Part shown: in pieces, positions 24,708 to 31,600 of the stretch
Numbering within the stretch: the stretch's first letter is position 1
Layout: each line of letters starts with the position of its first letter
Assembly: GCF_944380975.1 (NCBI RefSeq)
Contig: NZ_CALWJK010000013.1
Location: 1-44,221 of the forward strand
DNA: 44,221 nt
Direction: 5' to 3'
DNA from: an uncultured Agathobaculum sp.
GTDB taxonomy: Bacteria > Bacillota > Clostridia > Oscillospirales > Butyricicoccaceae
Notes under the pieces: generated by a model
Told to the model about the DNA's origin: nothing
What the model saw: only the letters and a program-made list of their open reading frames with translations
Database searches by the model: none
Translations under genes and position numbers: made by a program

Positions 24708-25577
24708 TTATTGCGCCTGTAATCGTTCAGCCGCAGCATCTGCCAACTTTGCAAACTCTGCAAGGCTGAGCCGCTCGCCACGCACGCGCGTATTCAATCC
24801 GATCGACTCGATGAGCGATGTGATGCCGTCCTTGCCAAGTCGGTCGCCCAGTACTGGGCCGAGTGCATTGACCAGCGTCTTGCGGCGCATATTGAACGCC
24901 GCACGCACCAGCGCAAAGAACAGCTTTTCGTCCCGCGTTTCGACCGCGGGACGCTCAAGCGGGGTCAGCCGCAGCACGGCAGAATCCACCTTAGGCCGCG
25001 GCACGAAGCAATCCGCGGGCACGTCGAACAGAATTTCCGCCGCCGCATGATATTGCACATAAATCGAGAACGCGGAGTATGCCGCCGTGCCGGGCGCGGC
25101 GCAGATGCGCTGCGCGACCTCCTTCTGCACCATGACCGTGATCTTGTCAAACGCGCGGCTCTCAAGCAGCGCGGTGATTGCGGGGGTGGTAATATAATAC
25201 GGCAGGTTGGCGCAGGCAACGGCGTGTGCATCTCCGAATTTCTCCGCGCACAGCGCGGCAAGATCGAGCGCGAGCACATCGCCCTGCACGACCTCAAAAT
25301 TGTCAAACTCCGCCATGGTTTCATCCAGCACAGGCAGCAGCGCGCGGTCCAGTTCGACCGCAACCACCCGCCCTGCCGTGCGGCACAGTTCCGCGGTCAG
25401 GCAGCCCATGCCCGGACCGACTTCGACCACGTTGCCGGCTTCCGCCGCGCCGCTCATAGCGGCAATGCGCTGCGGCACGGAAATATCGGTCAGAAAATTC
25501 TGTCCGAGCGATTTGGAAAAGTGGAATCCGTGCTTTGCCAGCACCGCACGGATCACATCAATATCACAAAGGTTCAT
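24708..25577 (-). CDS. rsmA: 16S rRNA dimethyladenosine transferase RsmA/KsgA
   Basis: RsmA dimethylates two adjacent adenosines near the 3' end of 16S rRNA during 30S assembly. The 289 residues show FSKSLGQNFLTD, the SAM site VVEVGPGMGCLTAEL (about 50-64), the NLPYYITTP catalytic motif and FVPRPKVDSAVL. ATG at 25577 has AAAGGA upstream. A reading open to 25658 is not supported. The hpf terminator separates it from the ribosome hibernation gene upstream. Confidence 0.96.
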   Translation of the reverse strand: MNLCDIDVIRAVLAKHGFHFSKSLGQNFLTDISVPQRIAAMSGAAEAGNVVEVGPGMGCLTAELCRTAGRVVAVELDRALLPVLDETMAEFDNFEVVQGDVLALDLAALCAEKFGDAHAVACANLPYYITTPAITALLESRAFDKITVMVQKEVAQRICAAPGTAAYSAFSIYVQYHAAAEILFDVPADCFVPRPKVDSAVLRLTPLERPAVETRDEKLFFALVRAAFNMRRKTLVNALGPVLGDRLGKDGITSLIESIGLNTRVRGERLSLAEFAKLADAAAERLQAQ

Positions 25578-25596
25578 TTGTTTCCTTTCCTCAGAA

Positions 25597-25626
25597 AAGG
25601 CCGGCGGCAGAAGTGCCGCCGGCCTT
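25597..25626 (-). terminator. terminator of hpf
   Basis: A perfect 13-bp GC-rich stem (25597-25609 with 25614-25626, GAAG loop) ends in TTTTC on the minus strand. The T run is short. Confidence 0.8.
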
Positions 25627-25678
25627 TGTTTTGTTGTGTCAATGGAGCCTGTCCACACTTGGACGCCCCAATGTGTAT

Positions 25679-26206
25679 TTATTCCTCGCCTTCGATCAGG
25701 CCGTAACCGCCTGCCGCACGCTTGTAAACGACCGCATGAATATTGTTGTCGTCCGCATTGCGGAAGAAGTAGAACTGATGGTCGAGCAGATTCATCTGCA
25801 GGATCGCTTCGTCCACGCTCATGGGCTTAACGTCAAACTTCTTGCGGCGCACGATATCGAAATCCTCTTCCGACAGCGCGGCCTGCTGCTCCGCGATCTT
25901 ATCAAACGCGCCCTCACGCAGGCGCTTTTCCAAACGGGTCTTGTGCTTGCGGATCTGGCGCTCGATGCTGCTGATGGCACCGTCCACGGATGCAAACATG
26001 TCGGTCGTGGTTTCCTCCGCGCGCACGACCAGTCCGGCCTGGCGCACTGTAATTTCCACGGTTTGCTTGCCGCGCAGCTCGCTGAAGGTCAGTGTCGTGT
26101 CGGAATCCTGATGAAAATACCGATCCAGCTTTTCGACCTTGCGCAGCGCGTATTGCCGCAGATCGTCGTCAATTTTCATTTTTCTCTCGACGATGGTAAA
26201 CTTCAT
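25679..26206 (-). CDS. hpf: ribosome hibernation promoting factor, long form
   Basis: Long HPF binds the 30S decoding region and pairs two ribosomes into inactive 100S dimers in slow growth or stress. The 175 residues show the N-terminal S30AE domain (about 1-100, MKFTIVERKMKIDDDLRQYALRKVEKLDRYF) and the C-terminal dimerisation domain (about 122-175, KKFDVKPMSVDEAILQMNLLDHQFYFFRN). AGGAG precedes the ATG. About 170 bp upstream hold no gene. They contain TATACT at 26304-26299 with a TTGGAC 19 nt away, a weak promoter guess. Confidence 0.96.
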   Translation of the reverse strand: MKFTIVERKMKIDDDLRQYALRKVEKLDRYFHQDSDTTLTFSELRGKQTVEITVRQAGLVVRAEETTTDMFASVDGAISSIERQIRKHKTRLEKRLREGAFDKIAEQQAALSEEDFDIVRRKKFDVKPMSVDEAILQMNLLDHQFYFFRNADDNNIHAVVYKRAAGGYGLIEGEE

Positions 26207-26379
26207 AACATCATCTCCTATCGGGCAGAATGCCCAAGATACTTTGGCGTTGCCGTCCGCCGATGGCTGCGGCCGCCATATGGGGTTTTGCTATATTCAG
26301 TATACCACGCCTTCGGGCAAAATGTCCAATCTATTTTACGTAAGTTCACAAATTGTTCAGCAGTTTCCCTAACCGTTCC

Positions 26380-27222
26380 TCAAATCTCGCCCTCTGCATG
26401 GCGCGTGACATGGCAGGAGATATTCACCACGCACGGCAGGCCTGCGATATGCGTGCCGAACGGCTCGATCGCACAGGAAAGCGCGGTCACTGTGCCGCCG
26501 AGTCCCTGCGGGCCGACGCCCGAGGCATTGACCTTGTCCAGAATCGCCTGCTCCATTTCCGCATACAGCGGATCGGCGTTGTGTTCTCCCACCGGACGCA
26601 GCAGCGCGCGCTTGGCCAAGAACGCCGCCTTATCGCTCGTGCCGCCCAAACCTACGCCAATCACGATCGGCGGGCAGGGGTTTGAGCCTGCGTTGATGCA
26701 GGCATCCGCAATGAAATCCACGATCTGCTCTTTGGTCGCGGCGGGCGTGAACATCTTCATCGCGCTCATGTTCTCCGAGCCAAACCCCTTGGGCGCAACC
26801 GTAATGCGCACCTTGTCACCCGGCACGATCGAGGTATACAGCACGCATGGCGTGTTGTCGTTCGTATTCTCGCGGCGCAGCGGATCGCCCACGACGGACA
26901 GGCGCAGATAACCGTCGATATAGCCGCGGCGCACGCCCTCGGTCACCGCGTCCTCAAATGCGCCGCCCGTCAGGTGCACATCCTGTCCGACCTCGGCAAA
27001 CACGATCGCCATGCCGGTGTCCTGACAGACCGGCACATCGTTTTCGCGCGCCAGATCACAGTTTGCGATCATCTCACCGAAAATCTCCCTGCCAAGCGGC
27101 GACTGCTCAGCCTGCTGGCCGTCCACGAACGCCTGCCGCAGATCAGCGGGCAGGTAATAGTTTGCGTCGATGCACAGCTGCCGCACCAGCTTTGTTACTT
27201 CCGAAACGTCGATCGTTCTCAT
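26380..27222 (-). CDS. class I fumarate hydratase (or tartrate dehydratase) alpha subunit
   Basis: The alpha subunit of two-subunit, oxygen-sensitive 4Fe-4S hydratases interconverts fumarate and malate in the TCA or reductive branch. The 280 residues carry three candidate cluster cysteines in PVCQDTG, GSNPCPP and NISCHVTRH. The beta subunit, normally the adjacent gene of about 185 residues, is absent: only 173 bp separate this stop from hpf. ATG at 27222 overlaps the amidohydrolase stop by 4 nt, with GGAGGA inside the upstream gene, so the two are translationally coupled. Tartrate dehydratase specificity cannot be excluded. Confidence 0.9.
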   Translation of the reverse strand: MRTIDVSEVTKLVRQLCIDANYYLPADLRQAFVDGQQAEQSPLGREIFGEMIANCDLARENDVPVCQDTGMAIVFAEVGQDVHLTGGAFEDAVTEGVRRGYIDGYLRLSVVGDPLRRENTNDNTPCVLYTSIVPGDKVRITVAPKGFGSENMSAMKMFTPAATKEQIVDFIADACINAGSNPCPPIVIGVGLGGTSDKAAFLAKRALLRPVGEHNADPLYAEMEQAILDKVNASGVGPQGLGGTVTALSCAIEPFGTHIAGLPCVVNISCHVTRHAEGEI

Positions 27223-28391
27223 GTTGTCCTCCTGTATTCCAGTGCGCCGTTTACCCAAACGGCCTGCACTTGAGTTGCAAAATCCAGCGGGTCGCCGCTC
27301 CACAGCACGCAGTCTGCATCTAGCCCAACCTGCAAACTGCCGATACGCTGCGCCATGCCCGCAATCTGCGCCGGCACCGACGTGACCGCGCGCAGCGCAT
27401 CGGTTTTATCCATCCCCGCGCGCACGGCAAGCATCAGCGCCATCGGCAGAAGCCGCAGCGGAATCTCCGGATGATCGACCGTGATGGCGGTCGGGATGCC
27501 CGCGCGGGCAAGAATACCCGGTGCTGCATCGGTCAGGTTTCGCAATTCCGGCTTGGAGCGATCGGTCATATACGGCCCGCTCACGACCGGCACGCCCTCT
27601 GCCGCCAGCAAATCGGCCACCAAATGCGCTTCCGTGCCGTGCACAATGACCGGCTTGATAGCAAACTCCTTGGCAATACGCAGCGCGGTAAAGATATCGT
27701 CCGCGCGGTGGGCATGGAAATGCGCCTCGATCTTACCCCAGAGCAGCGGCAGAAGCGCCTCCAGCTTTGCGTCGTAGTCCGGCCCGTCGTCCTCCGGGTC
27801 ACTCTCAGCACGCTCTTTCCGCGCCAAATACTCCTTGGCCTTATATAACTGCTCCCGCATCAGCGCAGCCGTCGCCATGCGGGTGACCGGGCTTTCATCC
27901 TTATCGTGATAGACTGACTTCGGGTTTTCTCCGAGCGCAAATTTGATCGCCAGCGGCGCTTTGAGCACCATATCGTCCACCCGACGTCCCGCTGTTTTGA
28001 TGAGCGCAATCTGCCCGCCGATTGGGTTCGCGCTGCCCGGGCTGACCGCGGTCGCGGCCACACCGGCCTCGACCGCTTCGCGGAACGCGCGGTCCATCGG
28101 ATTGATGCCGTCGATCGCGCGCAGATGCGGCGTGACGGGATCGGTGTCCTCGTTGCCGTCCGCGCCCTCGAAGCCCAGCCCGTCCTCATACAGACCGAGA
28201 TGGGAATGAATGTCGATCAAACCGGGTGTCAAAACACCGCCCGCGCCATCGAACACCTGCTCGCAGTCCGGTGGTGCCTGCGTGCCTGTGGCGACGATTT
28301 TCCCATCCTCGATGAGTACCCAGCCGGAGAAGCGCGTGTCCGCCTCGTCCATCGTCCAAACGGTTACGTTTTGAATCAGCAGTTGTTTCAT
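27219..28391 (-). CDS. amidohydrolase family protein
   Basis: This 390-residue protein has the amidohydrolase TIM-barrel plan: the N-terminal beta domain (about 1-55), then GLIDIHSHLG with metal ligands His62 and His64, later EAHFHAHRADD, VIVHGTEAHL and AITVDHPE, and the closing beta domain GSLQVGLDADCVLWSGDPL. Relatives are called imidazolonepropionase-like or prolidase-like; no substrate can be read. ATG at 28391 has GAGG upstream. On the minus strand TTCAAC, 17 nt, CATATT in the region overlapping the divergent small RNA promoter is a possible promoter. The coupled fumarase subunit is unexplained. Confidence 0.88.
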   Translation of the reverse strand: MKQLLIQNVTVWTMDEADTRFSGWVLIEDGKIVATGTQAPPDCEQVFDGAGGVLTPGLIDIHSHLGLYEDGLGFEGADGNEDTDPVTPHLRAIDGINPMDRAFREAVEAGVAATAVSPGSANPIGGQIALIKTAGRRVDDMVLKAPLAIKFALGENPKSVYHDKDESPVTRMATAALMREQLYKAKEYLARKERAESDPEDDGPDYDAKLEALLPLLWGKIEAHFHAHRADDIFTALRIAKEFAIKPVIVHGTEAHLVADLLAAEGVPVVSGPYMTDRSKPELRNLTDAAPGILARAGIPTAITVDHPEIPLRLLPMALMLAVRAGMDKTDALRAVTSVPAQIAGMAQRIGSLQVGLDADCVLWSGDPLDFATQVQAVWVNGALEYRRTT

Positions 28392-28413
28392 GAAAACCTC
28401 TTTGAAAAAAGCA

Positions 28414-28442
28414 TTGACATAACTGGCAAAATATGGTATATT
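28414..28442 (+). promoter_or_regulatory. promoter of a candidate small RNA
   Basis: TTGACA (28414-28419), 17 nt, TATATT (28437-28442): one mismatch to consensus. No protein gene lies downstream on this strand, and a terminator follows within 100 bp. Confidence 0.85.
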
Positions 28443-28446
28443 AACC

Positions 28447-28537
28447 ATGGCAGTTGAAAAGCTGCCATGCACCGTTCATATCTTTATCCCCACAATCCTA
28501 CTTTTGGCGCTCTTCCGCGAGGAAGGGCGCATTTTTT
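28447..28537 (+). ncRNA. candidate small RNA, about 90 nt
   Basis: From the expected start near 28447, the transcript would form a 10-bp hairpin closed by a GAAA tetraloop (28446-28469), an approximately 37-nt unpaired, C-rich linker (28470-28506) with CCCC (28488-28491) and AATCC segments, and a GCGA-tetraloop terminator (28507-28530) followed by T6. The linker could pair with G-rich Shine-Dalgarno regions, as C-rich loops do in Gram-positive sRNAs such as RsaE/RoxS. The sequence matches no family I know. It lies between the divergent amidohydrolase gene and the convergent S1-protein gene. No ORF with an RBS fits it. Confidence 0.62.
28507..28537 (+). terminator. terminator of the candidate small RNA
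   Basis: A 10-bp stem (28507-28516 with 28521-28530, GCGA loop, one G-U pair) is followed by A and T6. Confidence 0.88.
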
Positions 28538-28579
28538 GCGTGTTTCCGCAAAATCTGTCGGATACGGCGGGATAAAAAC

Positions 28580-28603
28580 AAAACCGAGGTCGCCCTCGGT
28601 TTT
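28580..28603. terminator. terminator after the S1-domain gene
   Basis: A perfect 10-bp stem (28580-28589 with 28594-28603, TCGC loop) with A4 and T4 arms lies 5 bp past the minus-strand gene and can also stop plus-strand readthrough of the small RNA. Confidence 0.9.
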
Positions 28604-28608
28604 TCTGT

Positions 28609-29064
28609 TTATCTGCGGCGACGCGAACCGTTTTTACGGTCGGTCGCATGACGAACATCCGCCTGACGGCTTTCGCTGTCCGACATAAACGCCTTCAATT
28701 TATCCTCGAAGCTCATCGTCGCAGGGTCCTTCGGCTGCTGTGCCGCACGCCCGCGCGGTGCAGCGGAACGCTGCTGAAAACGCGGTTGACGGGCCGCAAA
28801 ACCGCCTGACCGCTCCGGCCGCTGCTCCTGTGGCTGCGCTTTCTTGATCGACAGGTTGATGCGTCCGGCCTGGTCAATGTTGATGATCTTGACCTTGACC
28901 GTCTGCCCTTCCTGCAGAAAATCTTTGATATCGTTGACAAAGCTGGACGCAACCTCAGAGATATGCACCATGCCCGACTTGCCCTCCGGCAACGCAACGA
29001 ACGCGCCGAATTTGGTAATGCCCGTTACCTTACCTTCTACAATCGTTCCCACTGCCAAATCCAT
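28609..29064 (-). CDS. S1 domain RNA-binding protein (YabR-like)
   Basis: This 151-residue protein has one S1 domain at about 1-72 (VGTIVEGKVTGITKFGAFVALPEGKSGMVHISEVA), then a low-complexity, Arg/Gln/Pro-rich tail ending in SRRRR. YabR and GSP13-like proteins associate with ribosomes or stress responses; the role here is inferred. Position after divIC matches B. subtilis yabR. ATG at 29064 has GGAGG 14 nt upstream, a rather long spacing. Confidence 0.9.
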   Translation of the reverse strand: MDLAVGTIVEGKVTGITKFGAFVALPEGKSGMVHISEVASSFVNDIKDFLQEGQTVKVKIINIDQAGRINLSIKKAQPQEQRPERSGGFAARQPRFQQRSAAPRGRAAQQPKDPATMSFEDKLKAFMSDSESRQADVRHATDRKNGSRRRR

Positions 29065-29098
29065 ATAAGTTTTTTTGCCTCCGTTAATCTTTTCCCTT

Positions 29099-29380
29099 TT
29101 ACCGGCTGGAGGTGTCCACAAAAACACGTTCCCCGGGTTCCGCATAGCTCAGCTCCGAACGGGCCAGTTCGCCGATGTCCTCTTCAGTAATGCCGTTCTG
29201 CATTTCCTGCCGCAGCTGCTCGTTGGCTTCCTCATATTCCAGCACCTGCTGGCTCAGGGAGTCGAGCTCTGCCCGTTTATCCGCGATCTGCGATTGCAGC
29301 CGAACGATTGTGACCACCGCATAAAGCAAAAACGCCAGCATCGCTATTTTTACCACAACCGGCATTTTCCGCTTTGACAC
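29099..29380 (-). CDS. divIC: septum formation protein DivIC (FtsB family)
   Basis: A 93-residue bitopic membrane protein of the divisome, which works with FtsL and DivIB at the septum. A basic start (SKRK) precedes one membrane helix (about 8-27), then a coiled coil (RLQSQIADKRAELDSLSQQVLEYEEANEQLRQEM, about 27-61) and a short globular end (ARSELSYAEPGERVFVD), which is typical. The start is GTG with GAGGTGA upstream. Conserved neighbour of yabQ and the S1 protein. Confidence 0.93.
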   Translation of the reverse strand: MSKRKMPVVVKIAMLAFLLYAVVTIVRLQSQIADKRAELDSLSQQVLEYEEANEQLRQEMQNGITEEDIGELARSELSYAEPGERVFVDTSSR

Positions 29381-29427
29381 TGTTATCTCACCTCGTACTG
29401 TCTGTCCGCGTCAAACTGATCCGAATT

Positions 29428-29886
29428 TTATTTTATACCTTTCCCACGAAAAATGGAAGAGGGTTTTGCAAACTTTTTCGCGAAAAATCGAATTTTCCCC
29501 ACCAGCGGGCTTTGCCGCCAGCGCTGCCGGATGGTCCGGCCCAGCCAGCAGAGACCGGCGATCAACTGTACAATTCCCCGCAGCACGCCCTCGAGCACGG
29601 CAAGCACAGCAGCGCTGATCAGCTGAAAATACAAAACCGCGCCGCCGGCCGCGCCGGCCAGCACAAAATAGCGGCTCTGCCCCATCGCAAACAGCAGATT
29701 AAATTCGAAGAGTGCCGCCAGCAGCACCAGCCAGAACAATGCGTCGCACACCGCCGTCGCCAGCCAACCAAACCCGAACACCCGCCTCGGCGCGCGCAGC
29801 AGGTCATACACCGCGCCGATGCCCACGCCCAGCAGAATGCTTTGCAGAAACAGCCGCAGCTGCTCCTGATTGGAAAACACCTCCAT
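29428..29886 (-). CDS. yabQ: spore cortex protein YabQ
   Basis: This 152-residue integral membrane protein, needed for spore cortex synthesis in B. subtilis, has about four hydrophobic segments and the family N-terminus (MEVFSNQEQLRLFLQSILLGVGIGAVYDLLRAPRR), followed by a basic C-terminal tail. It lies 6 bp after yabP and 48 bp before divIC. Assignment rests on the sequence and the exact yab gene order. Confidence 0.9.
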   Translation of the reverse strand: MEVFSNQEQLRLFLQSILLGVGIGAVYDLLRAPRRVFGFGWLATAVCDALFWLVLLAALFEFNLLFAMGQSRYFVLAGAAGGAVLYFQLISAAVLAVLEGVLRGIVQLIAGLCWLGRTIRQRWRQSPLVGKIRFFAKKFAKPSSIFRGKGIK

Positions 29887-29892
29887 GCCGTT

Positions 29893-30177
29893 TCACCCGC
29901 CGAACAGCCGTTTGAACCAACTGCCGCGCGGCTGCACACTATCGTCATATTCGATCAACCCGATCTCACCTTCCACGATCAGTTCCCCAGCCTCCAGCTG
30001 CAGCCGCTCGACATGCAGCCCCTGCCCCCGCACGACAACCATCCCGCGCACGGTTTCCAGCAGCACCTGTTCCTCGTCAAAGCTCTGCACATCCAAAACA
30101 CCGGAAATGGACAGCTTCTCCCGCCCTTCCAGAATGATATTGTGCGGCATTTCCCTGTTGCGATCTTCGGATGCCAT
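29893..30177 (-). CDS. yabP: sporulation protein YabP
   Basis: This 94-residue soluble protein of the YabP/YqfC family acts at cortex formation in the mother cell. The body carries HNIILEGREKLSISGVLDVQSFDEEQVLLETVRGMVVVRGQGLHVERLQLEAGELIVEGEI, the typical repetitive beta-rich fold. I chose ATG 30177 with GGGAGG upstream; an ATG 14 codons earlier falls in the terminator. A strong terminator lies just upstream, so yabP needs its own promoter or readthrough. I find no clear sigma-E site. Confidence 0.92.
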   Translation of the reverse strand: MASEDRNREMPHNIILEGREKLSISGVLDVQSFDEEQVLLETVRGMVVVRGQGLHVERLQLEAGELIVEGEIGLIEYDDSVQPRGSWFKRLFGG

Positions 30178-30200
30178 CAGCCATTCCCTCCCTGCAAAAA

Positions 30201-30240
30201 AACATCCCGCTCCCTTCATCCTATGAAGAGGCGGGATGTT
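30201..30240 (-). terminator. terminator after the S4-domain gene, inside the yab block
   Basis: A perfect 10-bp outer stem (30201-30210 with 30231-30240) plus an inner CTTCAT/ATGAAG arm is followed on the minus strand by T7. It splits yabO from yabP. Confidence 0.9.
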
Positions 30241-30251
30241 TTAGCACCAAA

Positions 30252-30494
30252 TCAGGAAATCTCCCGATACATAGCGGCTGCGTCTGCCTTGAGGGCATGC
30301 TCTGCGATGGCAAGCACCTCCACCTTCATGGTGCGCTGGCCGAACGCAATTTCAATGATGTCACCCATTTTGACCTGATACGAAGCCTTGGCAGGCTTGC
30401 CGTTGACCGTGATACGCGCAGCATCACACGCATCGTTCGCCACGGTACGGCGCTTAATCAGGCGGGAGACCTTGAGGTATTTATCCAGTCTCAC
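30252..30494 (-). CDS. S4 domain RNA-binding protein (YabO/RqcP-like)
   Basis: An 80-residue, single S4 domain protein (RLDKYLKVSRLIKRRTVANDACDAARITVNGKPAKASYQVKMGD). The B. subtilis YabO homologue (RqcP) helps ribosome-associated quality control by adding alanine tails with RqcH; that role is known of the family. The start is the GTG at 30494, 1 bp after the HU stop, with AAGGTGG upstream, so it is coupled to HU. A longer open frame upstream is an overlap with HU in another frame. Confidence 0.93.
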   Translation of the reverse strand: MRLDKYLKVSRLIKRRTVANDACDAARITVNGKPAKASYQVKMGDIIEIAFGQRTMKVEVLAIAEHALKADAAAMYREIS

Positions 30495-30495
30495 G

Positions 30496-30774
30496 TTACT
30501 TGTTATCCACCTTATCCTTGAGAGTCTTGCTGGGCTTAAAGACCGGCGTGATCGCGGCAGCGATCTCGATCTCTTCACCCGTGCGCGGGTTATGCCCCGT
30601 GCGTGCCGCGCGCTGCTTGGTTTCAAACGAACCAAAGCCGCCGATCTGCACCTTATCGCCGGCAGCAAGCGCATCGCCGATGGCTGCAAACAGCGCGTCC
30701 ATCGTTTTTTCCGTATCCTTTTTCGACAATCCGGTTTTGTCCGCAATCAGCGTGACAAAATCTCCTTTCTTCAT
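30496..30774 (-). CDS. HU family DNA-binding protein
   Basis: This 92-residue nucleoid protein dimerises and bends DNA. It has the HU plan: MKKGDFVTLIADKTGLSKKDTEKTMDALFAAI, then VQIGGFGSFETKQRAARTGHNPRTGEEIEI with the intercalating Pro, and a short KPSKTLKDKV end. GGAGG precedes the ATG. It lies between mazG and the S4 gene, an insertion relative to B. subtilis yabN-yabO, but common in other clostridia as far as I recall. Confidence 0.95.
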   Translation of the reverse strand: MKKGDFVTLIADKTGLSKKDTEKTMDALFAAIGDALAAGDKVQIGGFGSFETKQRAARTGHNPRTGEEIEIAAAITPVFKPSKTLKDKVDNK

Positions 30775-30792
30775 GCCGTATTCCTCCGTTCT

Positions 30793-31584
30793 TTATTCCG
30801 CTGCTTTCGCTTTGTTCCAAAGCGCGTCCAATTCCTCCAGCGACAAATCAGACAGCGTCTTTTCCTCCTCATGCGCCTGCCGTTCCATCGACGCAAAGCG
30901 GCTGATGAATTTGTCGCATGTTTTTTCCAGCGCGCGCTCCGGGTCGACCTTCAAGTGTCGCGCGACGTTGACCATCGCAAACAGCAGATCGCCCAATTCC
31001 TCTTCCACGTCGCCGCTGCCGTTCATCGCCTGCTGCAATTCCGCGGTTTCTTCTTCGACCTTATTCAGTGCGCCCTGCACGTTTTCCCAGTCAAAGCCAA
31101 CCTTTGCCGCTTTCTTTTGCAGCTTTTCCGCGCGGATCAATCCGGGCAGGCTGCGCGCCACACTGTCGAGCGCAGAGGTGTCGGTCTCCTGATGCTTTTC
31201 CACACGCTTGAGCGCATCCCAGTTGCGCAAAATCTCCTCGGAAGAGCCGACCTCGACCGATCCGAAGATGTGCGGATGCCGGAAGATCAGCTTTTTGCAC
31301 ACGCCGTCCGCAACGTCTCCGATGTCGAATACGCCCTTCTCCTTTTCCATCTGCGTATGGAACACGACTTGCAGCAGCACATCGCCCAGTTCTTCCTTCA
31401 AATGCTCCGCATCCTGCTCATCGATCGCCTCACAGACCTCGTAGGTTTCCTCGATAAAGTTGCGGCGGATGGACTGGTGATCCTGCTCCCGATCCCACAT
31501 GCAGCCATCCGGCGCACGCAGGATTTCCATGATCCGCAGCAGATCCTCAAACTCATATTTATCTTTTTGCTGAAAATCAACCAT
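30793..31584 (-). CDS. mazG: nucleoside triphosphate pyrophosphohydrolase MazG
   Basis: MazG hydrolyses NTPs and dNTPs to the monophosphate and pyrophosphate, which removes damaged nucleotides. The 263 residues show two MazG domains: FIEETYEVCEAID...EELGDVLLQVVFH (about 40-75) and KVEEETAELQQAM...EELGDLLFAMVNVARHL (about 170-210), each with the ExxE and ExxD metal sets. The B. subtilis homologue YabN has an extra N-terminal tetrapyrrole methylase domain, absent here. ATG at 31584 has GGGAAG upstream; a GTG three codons earlier is possible. Confidence 0.93.
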   Translation of the reverse strand: MVDFQQKDKYEFEDLLRIMEILRAPDGCMWDREQDHQSIRRNFIEETYEVCEAIDEQDAEHLKEELGDVLLQVVFHTQMEKEKGVFDIGDVADGVCKKLIFRHPHIFGSVEVGSSEEILRNWDALKRVEKHQETDTSALDSVARSLPGLIRAEKLQKKAAKVGFDWENVQGALNKVEEETAELQQAMNGSGDVEEELGDLLFAMVNVARHLKVDPERALEKTCDKFISRFASMERQAHEEEKTLSDLSLEELDALWNKAKAAE

Positions 31585-31600
31585 TTTTCGCACTTCCCGC

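Noticed and set aside
26299-26329. hpf promoter (TTGGAC with TATACT)
   Set aside because: The spacer is 19 nt and the -35 is poor, so I did not list it as a feature.
30177-30250. sigma-E promoter for yabP
   Set aside because: CATAGGAT inside the terminator resembles a -10, but no -35 fits 13-15 nt upstream.
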